From contig JAOADF010000017.1 in NCBI GenBank assembly GCA_026417425.1, positions 1 to 13,754 on the forward strand: a stretch of 13,754 bases of DNA, written 5' to 3'. A program made the translations under genes and the position numbers. This document shows positions 1 to 6,507 of this stretch, in pieces. The notes below the pieces were generated by a model that was not told the origin of the DNA, did not search any database, and saw only the letters and a program-made list of their open reading frames with translations. The DNA comes from Dictyoglomaceae bacterium (GTDB taxonomy: Bacteria; Dictyoglomota; Dictyoglomia; Dictyoglomales; Dictyoglomaceae). Every line of letters begins with the position of its first letter. Within the stretch, counting starts at the first letter, position 1.

Positions 1-980
1 GGAAGATCAAAAATTGCTCCTTGATTTTTAATATTTACTACTTGAAAGCCCCTTCTCAATCCTAAAAGGTGAAATATTAGGTTAACTGCAGATTTAGAAT
101 ATAATGCTCCTCCTCTTTTTTCCAATTCCTTGGGCTTTTCATCTAAATTTGGATCTTTATAAAGTTCAAACAGTTTTTCTTCAATTTTCAAAACTTCCTC
201 CGCTCTCTTTGATTTACTCTTTAATTCCTCCACTTTCTCCTCTCGAAAATAAAAATACCTAAGATAATAATTAGGAAACATATTTAAATACTCTAAAACT
301 TTTCTCTCCTCTTCAGAAAGAAATTCCTTTATCTTACTAAAAGCCTCATTAGTTCTATCCTTTCCATTAACAAATACTCTTCTCACAAAACTTAGGTGAT
401 TTAATCCAAAATAATCTAAAAAAACTTCTTCCAAGGAAACATTCAAAATTTTTGCAAAATAATTCTGAAAATTAATGGGAACATTACAAAGACCTAAAAC
501 TTTAACCTTTGAATATTTTGAGATTGCTTCAGTTATAATTCCTGAGGGATTTGCAAAATTAATTAACCATGCATTGGGAGAAAGATCTTCCATTTTTTTT
601 GCGATATTTAAAACTACTGGCATCGTACTTAAGGCGTTCGCAAATACCACTGTTCTTGTAGTTGCCTGTCCTAAAAGATTAAATTCCTGGGGAATAGTTT
701 CATCAAGAAGTCTTGCCTTTTGTCCTCCTACTCTTATTTGATTTATTACAAAACTTGCGCCTTCTAATGCGTTATCCAAGGATAAAGTAGATTTTAAATC
801 TATACTAGCTTTCTTCTTGTTAATCATTCTCTTTGAAAATTCGGTTATAATATTTAATCTTTCTTCGTTGATATCCATAAGATAAATCTCTAAAGGAGAA
901 ACTTCAAAAGAGAGTTCTATTAAACCTTCCATTAATTCAGGAGTATAGGAACTTCCTCCTCCAATAACCGCTATTTTCAT
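1..980 (-). CDS. GH4 family glycosidase, 6-phospho-beta-glucosidase-like (C-terminus outside window)
   Basis: NAD- and divalent-metal-dependent glycoside hydrolase of family GH4; members of its CNVP subgroup hydrolyse 6-phospho-beta-glucosides in the cytoplasm. The frame is open for 326 codons from the ATG at 978-980 and continues past the left edge; the family is usually about 410-450 residues. It starts with the Rossmann motif IGGGSSYTPEL (residues 6-16). RVGG is at 83-86, the NPSG segment of the family signature at 144-147, the metal-site motif CNVP at 165-168, then GLNH, and VVNIKNQG near the cut. The CNVP form is the one I associate with CelF/LicH/BglT-type phospho-beta-glucosidases, as opposed to CHEV, CDMP or CGHS classes. 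Odd: the loop normally reading TTG-x-GG is TTRTVV here (residues 107-112). GGAGG at 986-990 is a good ribosome site. It has its own promoter and operator. Family sure; exact substrate uncertain, especially since the neighbouring transporter is an ABC system rather than a PTS. Confidence 0.88.
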   Translation of the reverse strand, partial: MKIAVIGGGSSYTPELMEGLIELSFEVSPLEIYLMDINEERLNIITEFSKRMINKKKASIDLKSTLSLDNALEGASFVINQIRVGGQKARLLDETIPQEFNLLGQATTRTVVFANALSTMPVVLNIAKKMEDLSPNAWLINFANPSGIITEAISKYSKVKVLGLCNVPINFQNYFAKILNVSLEEVFLDYFGLNHLSFVRRVFVNGKDRTNEAFSKIKEFLSEEERKVLEYLNMFPNYYLRYFYFREEKVEELKSKSKRAEEVLKIEEKLFELYKDPNLDEKPKELEKRGGALYSKSAVNLIFHLLGLRRGFQVVNIKNQGAIFDL

Positions 981-1010
981 TTTTAACCTCCAATTCAATC
1001 TTTTAATATA

Positions 1011-1039
1011 ATTATATCAATTATAAAATAAATTGTAAA
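1011..1039 (-). promoter_or_regulatory. Promoter of the GH4 gene
   Basis: Read on the minus strand, -35 TTTACA (1034-1039) and -10 TATAAT (1011-1016) are separated by exactly 17 bp. This places the start of transcription near 1004, about 24 bases before the ATG. The -35 box lies inside the predicted ROK operator. Confidence 0.75.
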
Positions 1040-1052
1040 TAAGGTTAACTAA
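1032..1052 (-). promoter_or_regulatory. Predicted ROK repressor operator at the GH4 promoter
   Basis: A 21-bp imperfect palindrome with half-sites aTTGTaAA and TTaACtAA around a 5-bp centre. Its symmetric positions match 14 of the 16 arm positions of the site at 2250-2270. Aligned in the direction of transcription the two sites agree at 15 of 21 positions, including a shared AACCT, and both end 2 bp past the -35 box. ROK regulators commonly bind TTTGT/ACAAA-rich palindromes. Binding by the ROK protein encoded next door is inferred. Confidence 0.6.
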
Positions 1053-1128
1053 TTGATTTATAGGTAGAACATTATTAAAGATAGATAAATAATTATATCT
1101 TTCAAAAAAAAACTATTATTTTAAACTT

Positions 1129-2238
1129 CTATCTGTTAAAATAATTTATAAATCCTAATACCCCAGCTCCTAAAATAAGGCTATTTTCTCCAAGATTTGA
1201 AGGATAAAAAGTTATTTTTAATCTTAATTGGGAGAAGATATTGGAAATAACATGGTCTTTTAATTTTTCTGTAATATATTTTAAGACTTCCAAGGAAAGA
1301 TTTCCTGAAATACATACTGCTTGAGGTGGAAATATTTGAATAACATTAGCCAAAGAGATTCCTAAATATTTTAGAGCTTTCTCTAAACTTTCTATTCTTT
1401 CACCCATTAAAGCACCATCAAGAATTTCCTTTATATCATAAGCTTTATTGTAATTTTCAATGATAACAGGGATAGAAGCTATAGTTTCTAAACATCCCCT
1501 CTTTTCACACCAACATTCCTTTCCATCAATTTCTACAATAGTATGACCTATCTCGCCAATGATTCCATCATAACCATCTAATACTCTATCATTTAAATAA
1601 ATCCCTAATCCTATTCCCTTACTTAATAAAAGATAGAAAAAGTTTCTATAATTTCTACCTTCCCCATACCAATTTTCTGCTAGTATTCCTGCGTTTGTAT
1701 CCTTCTGCATATAAAAAGGTAAAGGAAAATTTTTATTTATAATTTCTTTTAAATTAAAATCCTTCCAGTTTAAACTTGTAGATAATATTACCTTCCCAGA
1801 GCTAAGTTCTAGAAGTCCAGGGATAGATGCGGAGATAGCAATAATTTTATTTTTAAAAGGTTCGTATAATTTCTCTATTAATCCAAGAAGATCATCCATT
1901 TTTTTCATTTTTAAAGAATTGGTCATTAAGATTTCTCCCTTGGGATTTACAATAGCTCCCTTTATGTAAATTCCGGAAAGATCTAAAGCTAAAACTAGAA
2001 GCTCAGGATTTATAGAAAGCTTTATTGGTCTTCTTCCCCTCACAGTATTAACTCTTCCTAATTCTATAACAAAATTTTTAGATAAAAGTTCTTCAATAAT
2101 TTCTGTAATAGCAGTTTTAGTAAGTTTTGTGATACGAGAAATCTCTGCCCGAGATTTTGGTCCCTGTTTCATTAATACTTCAAGAACCAAATTCTTATTA
2201 TAACTTCCCACATGCTTTGGTGTTCTTCTTTCTCTCAT
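1129..2238 (-). CDS. ROK-family transcriptional regulator (NagC/XylR type)
   Basis: Sugar-responsive repressor of 369 residues, the usual length for ROK regulators. Residues about 12-72 form the N-terminal winged helix-turn-helix (SRAEISRITKLTKTAITEIIEELL, then the RGRRP wing). Residues 80-369 are the ROK sugar-kinase-like domain, with the effector-site segment EIGH at 229-232 and the zinc ligands C242, C244 and C249 in CWCEKRGCLE. The kinase phosphate loop is degenerate (DLSGIYIKG rather than DxGGT), as expected for a non-catalytic regulator. AAGGAG precedes the ATG. The gene lies between a GH4 hydrolase and a divergent ABC operon, both of which carry the same palindrome over the -35 box, so it probably represses both and itself. 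The effector is probably a glucoside or a derivative, but the sequence does not identify it. Confidence 0.93.
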   Translation of the reverse strand: MRERRTPKHVGSYNKNLVLEVLMKQGPKSRAEISRITKLTKTAITEIIEELLSKNFVIELGRVNTVRGRRPIKLSINPELLVLALDLSGIYIKGAIVNPKGEILMTNSLKMKKMDDLLGLIEKLYEPFKNKIIAISASIPGLLELSSGKVILSTSLNWKDFNLKEIINKNFPLPFYMQKDTNAGILAENWYGEGRNYRNFFYLLLSKGIGLGIYLNDRVLDGYDGIIGEIGHTIVEIDGKECWCEKRGCLETIASIPVIIENYNKAYDIKEILDGALMGERIESLEKALKYLGISLANVIQIFPPQAVCISGNLSLEVLKYITEKLKDHVISNIFSQLRLKITFYPSNLGENSLILGAGVLGFINYFNR

Positions 2239-2249
2239 ATTTTTCTCCT

Positions 2250-2270
2250 TTTGTAAACCTACTTGACAAA
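2250..2270 (+). promoter_or_regulatory. Predicted ROK operator between the repressor gene and the ABC operon
   Basis: Imperfect palindrome of half-sites TTTGTaAA and TTgACAAA around 5 bp. It fully covers the -35 box (2263-2268) of the transporter promoter and lies just upstream of the ROK start codon at 2238, within the likely ROK leader, so one bound repressor could shut both directions. Sister of the site at 1032-1052. The repressor assignment is inferred from position and shared sequence. Confidence 0.65.
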
Positions 2271-2291
2271 TTTTATAGCCTATTATATATT
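2263..2291 (+). promoter_or_regulatory. Promoter of the ABC transporter operon
   Basis: Consensus -35 TTGACA (2263-2268), 17-bp spacer, -10 TATATT (2286-2291). Transcription should start near 2298, which excludes the upstream TTG at 2263 as a start codon for the first permease. Confidence 0.8.
2282..2287 (-). promoter_or_regulatory. Possible -10 box of the ROK gene promoter
   Basis: TATAAT on the minus strand, overlapping the -10 of the opposing operon promoter. The matching -35 position (TTTAAA, 2305-2310) is weak. If real, the two divergent promoters overlap face to face and the ROK leader is about 37 bases with the operator inside it. Confidence 0.4.
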
Positions 2292-2340
2292 AACTACAGG
2301 AAATTTTAAAGTTATTTTAAAAAAATATTGGGAGGGATAT

Positions 2341-3384
2341 GTGTTAAAATTCATCAATAGATTAAAAAGACTAAGTAAAAATATAATCCTAAGAAGATTC
2401 ATAAAATCAATTATTACAATTTTTGTGGTTGTTTCCTTAACCTTCTTCATAATAAGACTTATGCCATCAAATCCAATTCAGATATATATTAACCAATTAA
2501 TATCCCAATATGGGATGACTTATAAAGAAGCGGAAGCTTTAGCTGCTTCATTATTCTCAATTGATCTAAAAAAACCTTTAATTCTTCAATATTTTGATTT
2601 TCTAAAAAATCTTTTTAGAGGAGATTTAGGAATATCTTTCCTATCTCGAGGAACTAAAGTAACATCAATTATAAAGGAATTCCTTCCTTGGACTCTCTTT
2701 AGTGTTGGAGTATCCCTCCTTATAAGTTTCTCCCTTGGAATTATAATTGGCATGCTTATTGCCTATAAGAGAGGAAGTATTATTGATGTTGCTATTACAA
2801 GTATTGCATCCATATTAAGTTCTATTCCCAATTATCTTATTGGAATTATGATTTTAGTCTTTGTGGGAGTTCAATGGCGACTAATTCCCATTGAAGCTAT
2901 GAGAGGATCCTTATCTCCTGGAGTTAAACCTGGATTTACATGGATCTTTATTAAAGATGTATTTTTCCATGCATCTATGCCTATTCTCACCTATGTTATT
3001 AGTACCATTGGAAGCTGGATTCTTACCATGAAAAGTAGCACTCTTTCCACCTTAGGGGAGGATTATGTGATGGTGGCAAAGGCAAGGGGCTTGAAAGAAA
3101 GCAGAATAACCTTTTCTTATGTAGGAAGAAATGCCATTTTACCCCTTTTTACCAGTCTTACCATATCCTTAGGATTTATTGTGGGAGGTTCTGTTTTAAT
3201 TGAAAGTATCTTTGTATATAAAGGTATTGGATGGATTCTTTGGAGTAGTATTAGTTCTAGAGATTATCCTGTAATGCAGGGAGTTTTTTTAATAATCACC
3301 ATATCTGTAATTATGGCAAACTTTCTGGCGGATTTATTATATAGCAGACTTGATCCAAGAATAAGAGTCTCTGGAGGAGAGTAA
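2341..3384 (+). CDS. ABC transporter permease, DppB/OppB type
   Basis: Inner-membrane permease of 347 residues, first of two that form the channel of an Opp/Dpp-family importer. I choose the GTG at 2341: it follows GGGAGGG at 2330-2336 and yields the normal N-terminus (LKFINRLKRL...). The longer frame from TTG at 2263 would read through the promoter. A first membrane helix (about 27-46, with SLTFFIIRLMPSNP) is followed by a periplasmic segment and five more helices. The cytoplasmic EAA-type loop that contacts the ATPases reads EDYVMVAKARGLKESRI. The stop overlaps the next start by one base (TAATG), so the two permeases are translationally coupled. Opp/Dpp-type permeases also import cello- and other oligosaccharides in thermophiles; the GH4/ROK context favours a glycan here, without proof. 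Confidence 0.92.
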   Translation: MLKFINRLKRLSKNIILRRFIKSIITIFVVVSLTFFIIRLMPSNPIQIYINQLISQYGMTYKEAEALAASLFSIDLKKPLILQYFDFLKNLFRGDLGISFLSRGTKVTSIIKEFLPWTLFSVGVSLLISFSLGIIIGMLIAYKRGSIIDVAITSIASILSSIPNYLIGIMILVFVGVQWRLIPIEAMRGSLSPGVKPGFTWIFIKDVFFHASMPILTYVISTIGSWILTMKSSTLSTLGEDYVMVAKARGLKESRITFSYVGRNAILPLFTSLTISLGFIVGGSVLIESIFVYKGIGWILWSSISSRDYPVMQGVFLIITISVIMANFLADLLYSRLDPRIRVSGGE

Positions 3385-4271
3385 TGGATAAAAAGATAAG
3401 AAAGTTTCAGATATTTTTAAATTCTTTAAAGGACACCTTCAGATTATTAAAAAGAAATAAAGTGGGTTTTGCAGGATTTATTATCTTAATTTTTATTATA
3501 TTAATGTCCTTTATCGGACCTTACATAGTTCCCTTTGATACTACATCGAGATTAGATAAGATATATGTAAAACCATCCTGGGAACATCCCCTTGGGACTG
3601 ATAGTCAAGGAAGAGATATTCTCTCTCAAGTGGTTCATGGAGGAAGAGATGTTCTTATTGTTGCCTTTCTTACAGGACTTCTTTCCACTTTAATTGCAGT
3701 AAGCCTTGGATCTTTAAGTGCCTTTATTGGGGGAAGATTTGATTCCATGATTACCAGTTTAGCAGATATTGTTTTAACCATTCCCCACTTTCCCCTTCTT
3801 TCTGTCTTAGCTGCATTTATCAAACTAAAAAGTTCCTTTCTAATAGCTTTTATTCTTGCTCTTTTATCCTGGCCAGGGCTTCTTAGAGCTGTAAGGGCAC
3901 AAGTTTTATCTTTAAAGGAAAGAGATTTTATAGAGGCTGCACGTGCCTTAGATTTAGGAACTCCTTATATTGTATTCTCAGAGATTCTTCCTAATATGAT
4001 GAATTACATCATAATAAGCTTTATTCTTTCTATGACCTCTGCAGTTTACGCTCAAGTGGGATTAATTCTTCTGGGACTTGTTCCCTTAGCTTCCCATAAT
4101 TGGGGAGTTATGATAAATTTTGCATGGACTCGAGGAGCTATATTTTATAAGCATAGTATTTATTATATTCTCTCCCCAATAATTGCCATATCTTTATTTC
4201 AGTGGTCCTTAGTATCTTTTACTCGATCCTTAGAGGAGATATTCAATCCCAGATTGGGTCAGGGAGTATAA
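3384..4271 (+). CDS. ABC transporter permease, DppC/OppC type
   Basis: Second channel subunit, 295 residues. An N-terminal OppC-like region (KVGFAGFIILIFIILMSFIG, first helix about 26-48) leads into the HPLGTDSQGRDILSQVVHG motif typical of the DppC/OppC branch. Four or five further helices follow, with the coupling loop ERDFIEAARALDLG before PNMMNYI. It starts at the ATG sharing its A with the TAA of the previous gene and ends three bases before the first ATPase. It would pair with the upstream permease to form the translocation pore. Family assignment is secure; substrate is not readable from the permease. Confidence 0.93.
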   Translation: MDKKIRKFQIFLNSLKDTFRLLKRNKVGFAGFIILIFIILMSFIGPYIVPFDTTSRLDKIYVKPSWEHPLGTDSQGRDILSQVVHGGRDVLIVAFLTGLLSTLIAVSLGSLSAFIGGRFDSMITSLADIVLTIPHFPLLSVLAAFIKLKSSFLIAFILALLSWPGLLRAVRAQVLSLKERDFIEAARALDLGTPYIVFSEILPNMMNYIIISFILSMTSAVYAQVGLILLGLVPLASHNWGVMINFAWTRGAIFYKHSIYYILSPIIAISLFQWSLVSFTRSLEEIFNPRLGQGV

Positions 4272-4274
4272 AAT

Positions 4275-5273
4275 ATGGAAAGTATTTTAAAGATAGAAGA
4301 TCTTTACGTGGACTATAGAGCAAGAAGGGGTTTAGTGAAAGCAGTAAGAGGAGTAAATTTAGATCTTTATAAAGGTGAGACCCTTGCAATTATTGGTGAA
4401 AGTGGATCGGGAAAAACTACCCTTGGATTATCTATAATAAAACTCTTACCTTCTTCTGCGAGAATATCTCAAGGGAAAATTTGGTATCAGGGAAATGGGA
4501 AAAAATATGAAGTGGTCAGTTTAGATAATAGCAGATTAAGAAAATTTAGATGGAAGGAAATTGCAATGGTTTTTCAATCCGCTCTAAATGCCTTTAATCC
4601 TGTTATTAAAATTTGGGATCACATTATTGATACTGTAGAATCCCATGATCTTAAAATAACAAGAGAAGAATTAAGGGTAAAAGTTTTAGAACTTTTAAGA
4701 TTAGTTCAGTTGGATCCAGAAAGGGTATTAAAATCCTATCCCCATGAACTATCTGGAGGGATGAGACAAAGAGTATTGATTGCATTAGCTCTCCTTTTGG
4801 ATCCTCAAATTATTATTCTTGATGAACCCACTACCGCATTAGATATACTAAGCCAAAGAAGTATTTTAGAGCTTTTAAAAAGAATTAGAGAAAAATTAAA
4901 TCTTTCAATTATATTAATCTCCCATGACTTATCCTTAGCTGCGGAATTAGCGGATAGGGTTGCAGTAATGTATGCAGGAGGCTTGGTAGAAGTCGGCTCA
5001 GTATATGATATTTTTTATAAACCTCTTCATCCCTATACTATGGGACTTATAAGGGCAGTTCCTACTGTGACTGCTTCCATGAGAGAACTCATATCCATTC
5101 CAGGTTCCCCTCCAGATCTTATTGATCTTCCCCAAGGATGTAAATTTCATCCTCGATGTGAATATAAGATAGATAAATGCCTTAAAGAAGAGCCTAAGCT
5201 TACTAAGGCTTTTTATAACCATCACACTGCATGCATTAAATGGGAGAGTATAAGAAATGAAAAAAATAATTGA
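4275..5273 (+). CDS. ABC transporter ATPase, DppD/OppD type
   Basis: Cytoplasmic ATPase of 332 residues that drives the importer with the following ATPase. Walker A GESGSGKTT is at 41-49, Q-loop Gln at 101, the signature LSGGMRQR at 159-166, Walker B IIILDEP at about 179-185 and the switch His in SHD at 217. The C-terminal oligopeptide/dipeptide-transporter extension starts around 240 and carries four cysteines (C289, C295, C302, C320) in the spacing conserved in this family; a mycobacterial OppD uses such residues to hold a [4Fe-4S] cluster. The gene follows the second permease by 3 bp (GGGAG upstream) and overlaps the next ATPase by 17 bp. Confidence 0.95.
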   Translation: MESILKIEDLYVDYRARRGLVKAVRGVNLDLYKGETLAIIGESGSGKTTLGLSIIKLLPSSARISQGKIWYQGNGKKYEVVSLDNSRLRKFRWKEIAMVFQSALNAFNPVIKIWDHIIDTVESHDLKITREELRVKVLELLRLVQLDPERVLKSYPHELSGGMRQRVLIALALLLDPQIIILDEPTTALDILSQRSILELLKRIREKLNLSIILISHDLSLAAELADRVAVMYAGGLVEVGSVYDIFYKPLHPYTMGLIRAVPTVTASMRELISIPGSPPDLIDLPQGCKFHPRCEYKIDKCLKEEPKLTKAFYNHHTACIKWESIRNEKNN

Positions 5274-6255
5274 ATTAAGAAATGTTAATAAATTTTTTAC
5301 TATTGGTGGAGGATTTTTTGCTTCTAAGAAGATCTTAAAGGTTTTAGAAGATTTAAATCTTTCCATAGAAAAGGGAGAAATCTTTTGCCTTGTAGGAGAA
5401 TCTGGATGTGGGAAAACTACAACGGGAAAACTTATCGCAGGACTTTTAAAACCAACATCAGGTGAAATTCTCTTTCATGGAAAAGACATTTGGAGAATGA
5501 ATAAGGAAGAGTTTAAAAACTATAGGAAAGCAGTTCAAATTGTCCATCAAGATCCTTATTCTTCATTAAATCCTGTAAAAACTGTTTATGATATTTTGAG
5601 TGCTCCTTTATTAAAACATCATTTAATAAGTAGTAATGGGCAATGTGAAGAGAAAATTTCAGAACTTTTAAAAATAGTAGATTTAACTCCTGTAGAGGAT
5701 TTTATATACAAGTATCCCCATCAACTTTCGGGCGGTCAGAGGCAAAGAGTTGTTATTGCAAGGGCATTGACCCTAAATCCTGAATTTATTGTGGCGGACG
5801 AGGCAGTATCAATGTTAGATGTATCTATAAGATTGAGTATTATAAAATTACTTTTATCTTTGAAGAAAAATTTTGATATGACCTTTTTATTTATCACTCA
5901 TGATCTTGCTATGGCAAAATATTTTGGTTGGAATGGAAAGATAGGAGTAATGTATTTGGGAAGAATTGTGGAAATTGGTCCTACCCCAAAAGTATTAGAA
6001 AATCCCTTACATCCATATACAAAGGCTCTTCTTCTTGCAGTACCTGAAGCAGATCCAGAAGTTACAAGAAGTAAAAAGGTTATGGAGTTGAGAAGTCTTG
6101 ATCTCCCAAGTCTTTTGAATCTTCCTCCTGGATGTAGATTTAGTAATCGCTGTCCCTATATGGAGCCTGGTAAATGTGATAAGATAGAACCTAATCTTTA
6201 TGAATTAGAACCAGAACATTATGTTGCTTGTGAATTATATGGAGAGAAAGTATGA
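5257..6255 (+). CDS. ABC transporter ATPase, DppF/OppF type
   Basis: Partner ATPase of 332 residues. Walker A GESGCGKTT is at 47-55, signature LSGGQRQR at 157-164, Walker B IVADEA at 179-183 followed by D-loop SMLDVS, and switch His in THD at 215. DEA replaces the more usual DEP. The C-terminal extension has cysteines C293, C299, C307 and C325, matching the pattern in its partner. The start ATG at 5257 has GGGAG at 5242-5246 inside the end of the preceding gene, so translation is coupled. Its own stop overlaps the ATG of a small membrane-protein gene (ATGA). Confidence 0.95.
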   Translation: MKKIIELRNVNKFFTIGGGFFASKKILKVLEDLNLSIEKGEIFCLVGESGCGKTTTGKLIAGLLKPTSGEILFHGKDIWRMNKEEFKNYRKAVQIVHQDPYSSLNPVKTVYDILSAPLLKHHLISSNGQCEEKISELLKIVDLTPVEDFIYKYPHQLSGGQRQRVVIARALTLNPEFIVADEAVSMLDVSIRLSIIKLLLSLKKNFDMTFLFITHDLAMAKYFGWNGKIGVMYLGRIVEIGPTPKVLENPLHPYTKALLLAVPEADPEVTRSKKVMELRSLDLPSLLNLPPGCRFSNRCPYMEPGKCDKIEPNLYELEPEHYVACELYGEKV

Positions 6256-6431
6256 ATTCAGAAATTCCAAAATCTATTTTTAAAATTGGATTTTTTATAT
6301 CTTTCCTTTCAGGAATACTGATACCTTTTTTAGAAATTGGAACAGCAACTTTTGTTGTAGATATTTTGGCTTTTATCTCTGGAGCTTTAATTATGCTTCT
6401 ATCCCTTTTCCTAAGAAAGTATTTTAAATAG
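6252..6431 (+). CDS. Small two-helix membrane protein coupled to the ABC ATPase gene (unknown function)
   Basis: A 59-residue protein below common ORF-length cut-offs. The ATG at 6252 overlaps the TGA of the ATPase gene (ATGA), with GGAGAG at 6241-6246 as ribosome site, so it is well placed to be translated. The sequence has a short polar start (MNSEIPKSIFK), a hydrophobic helix (about 12-28), a short turn with E28 and T31/T33, and a second helix (about 33-53) followed by the basic tail LRKYFK. Both ends are predicted cytoplasmic by charge. I do not recognise a family. Position between the ATPase and the binding protein suggests an accessory or stabilising part of this importer, or a translation spacer. 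A chance frame is possible but unlikely given overlap, ribosome site and amphipathic layout. Confidence 0.65.
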   Translation: MNSEIPKSIFKIGFFISFLSGILIPFLEIGTATFVVDILAFISGALIMLLSLFLRKYFK

Positions 6432-6441
6432 GGGGGTGAGA

Positions 6442-6479
6442 GATTCTAAAATAAAGAAATTCTTCTCTTTATTAGATTC
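6442..6479 (+). promoter_or_regulatory. Intercistronic hairpin upstream of the binding-protein gene
   Basis: Inverted repeat TCTAA-AA-TAAAGA (6445-6457) with TCTTTA-TTAGA (6466-6476), extended by GA/TC at the outside with one mismatch; loop of 8 bases and a 2-base bulge. No T-tract follows, so it is not an intrinsic terminator. Such stems between transport genes and the binding-protein gene often mark RNA processing or protect the downstream message, giving more binding protein than permease. That role is inferred. Confidence 0.45.
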
Positions 6480-6507
6480 CCAAAAATTAAATTAGGGGGT
6501 CAAAAAA

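Noticed and set aside
475..741. Plus-strand 88-codon frame
   Set aside because: Lies entirely inside the GH4 gene on the opposite strand, without its own ribosome site or recognisable protein.
1077..1112. AAAGATA/TATCTTT inverted repeat and a run of nine T (minus strand) as terminator of the ROK gene
   Set aside because: On the minus strand the T-run comes before the hairpin, not after it, and no stem precedes the run, so it does not have terminator order.
4998..5366. Minus-strand 122-codon frame
   Set aside because: Antisense shadow across the junction of the two ATPase genes, both of which have intact family motifs.
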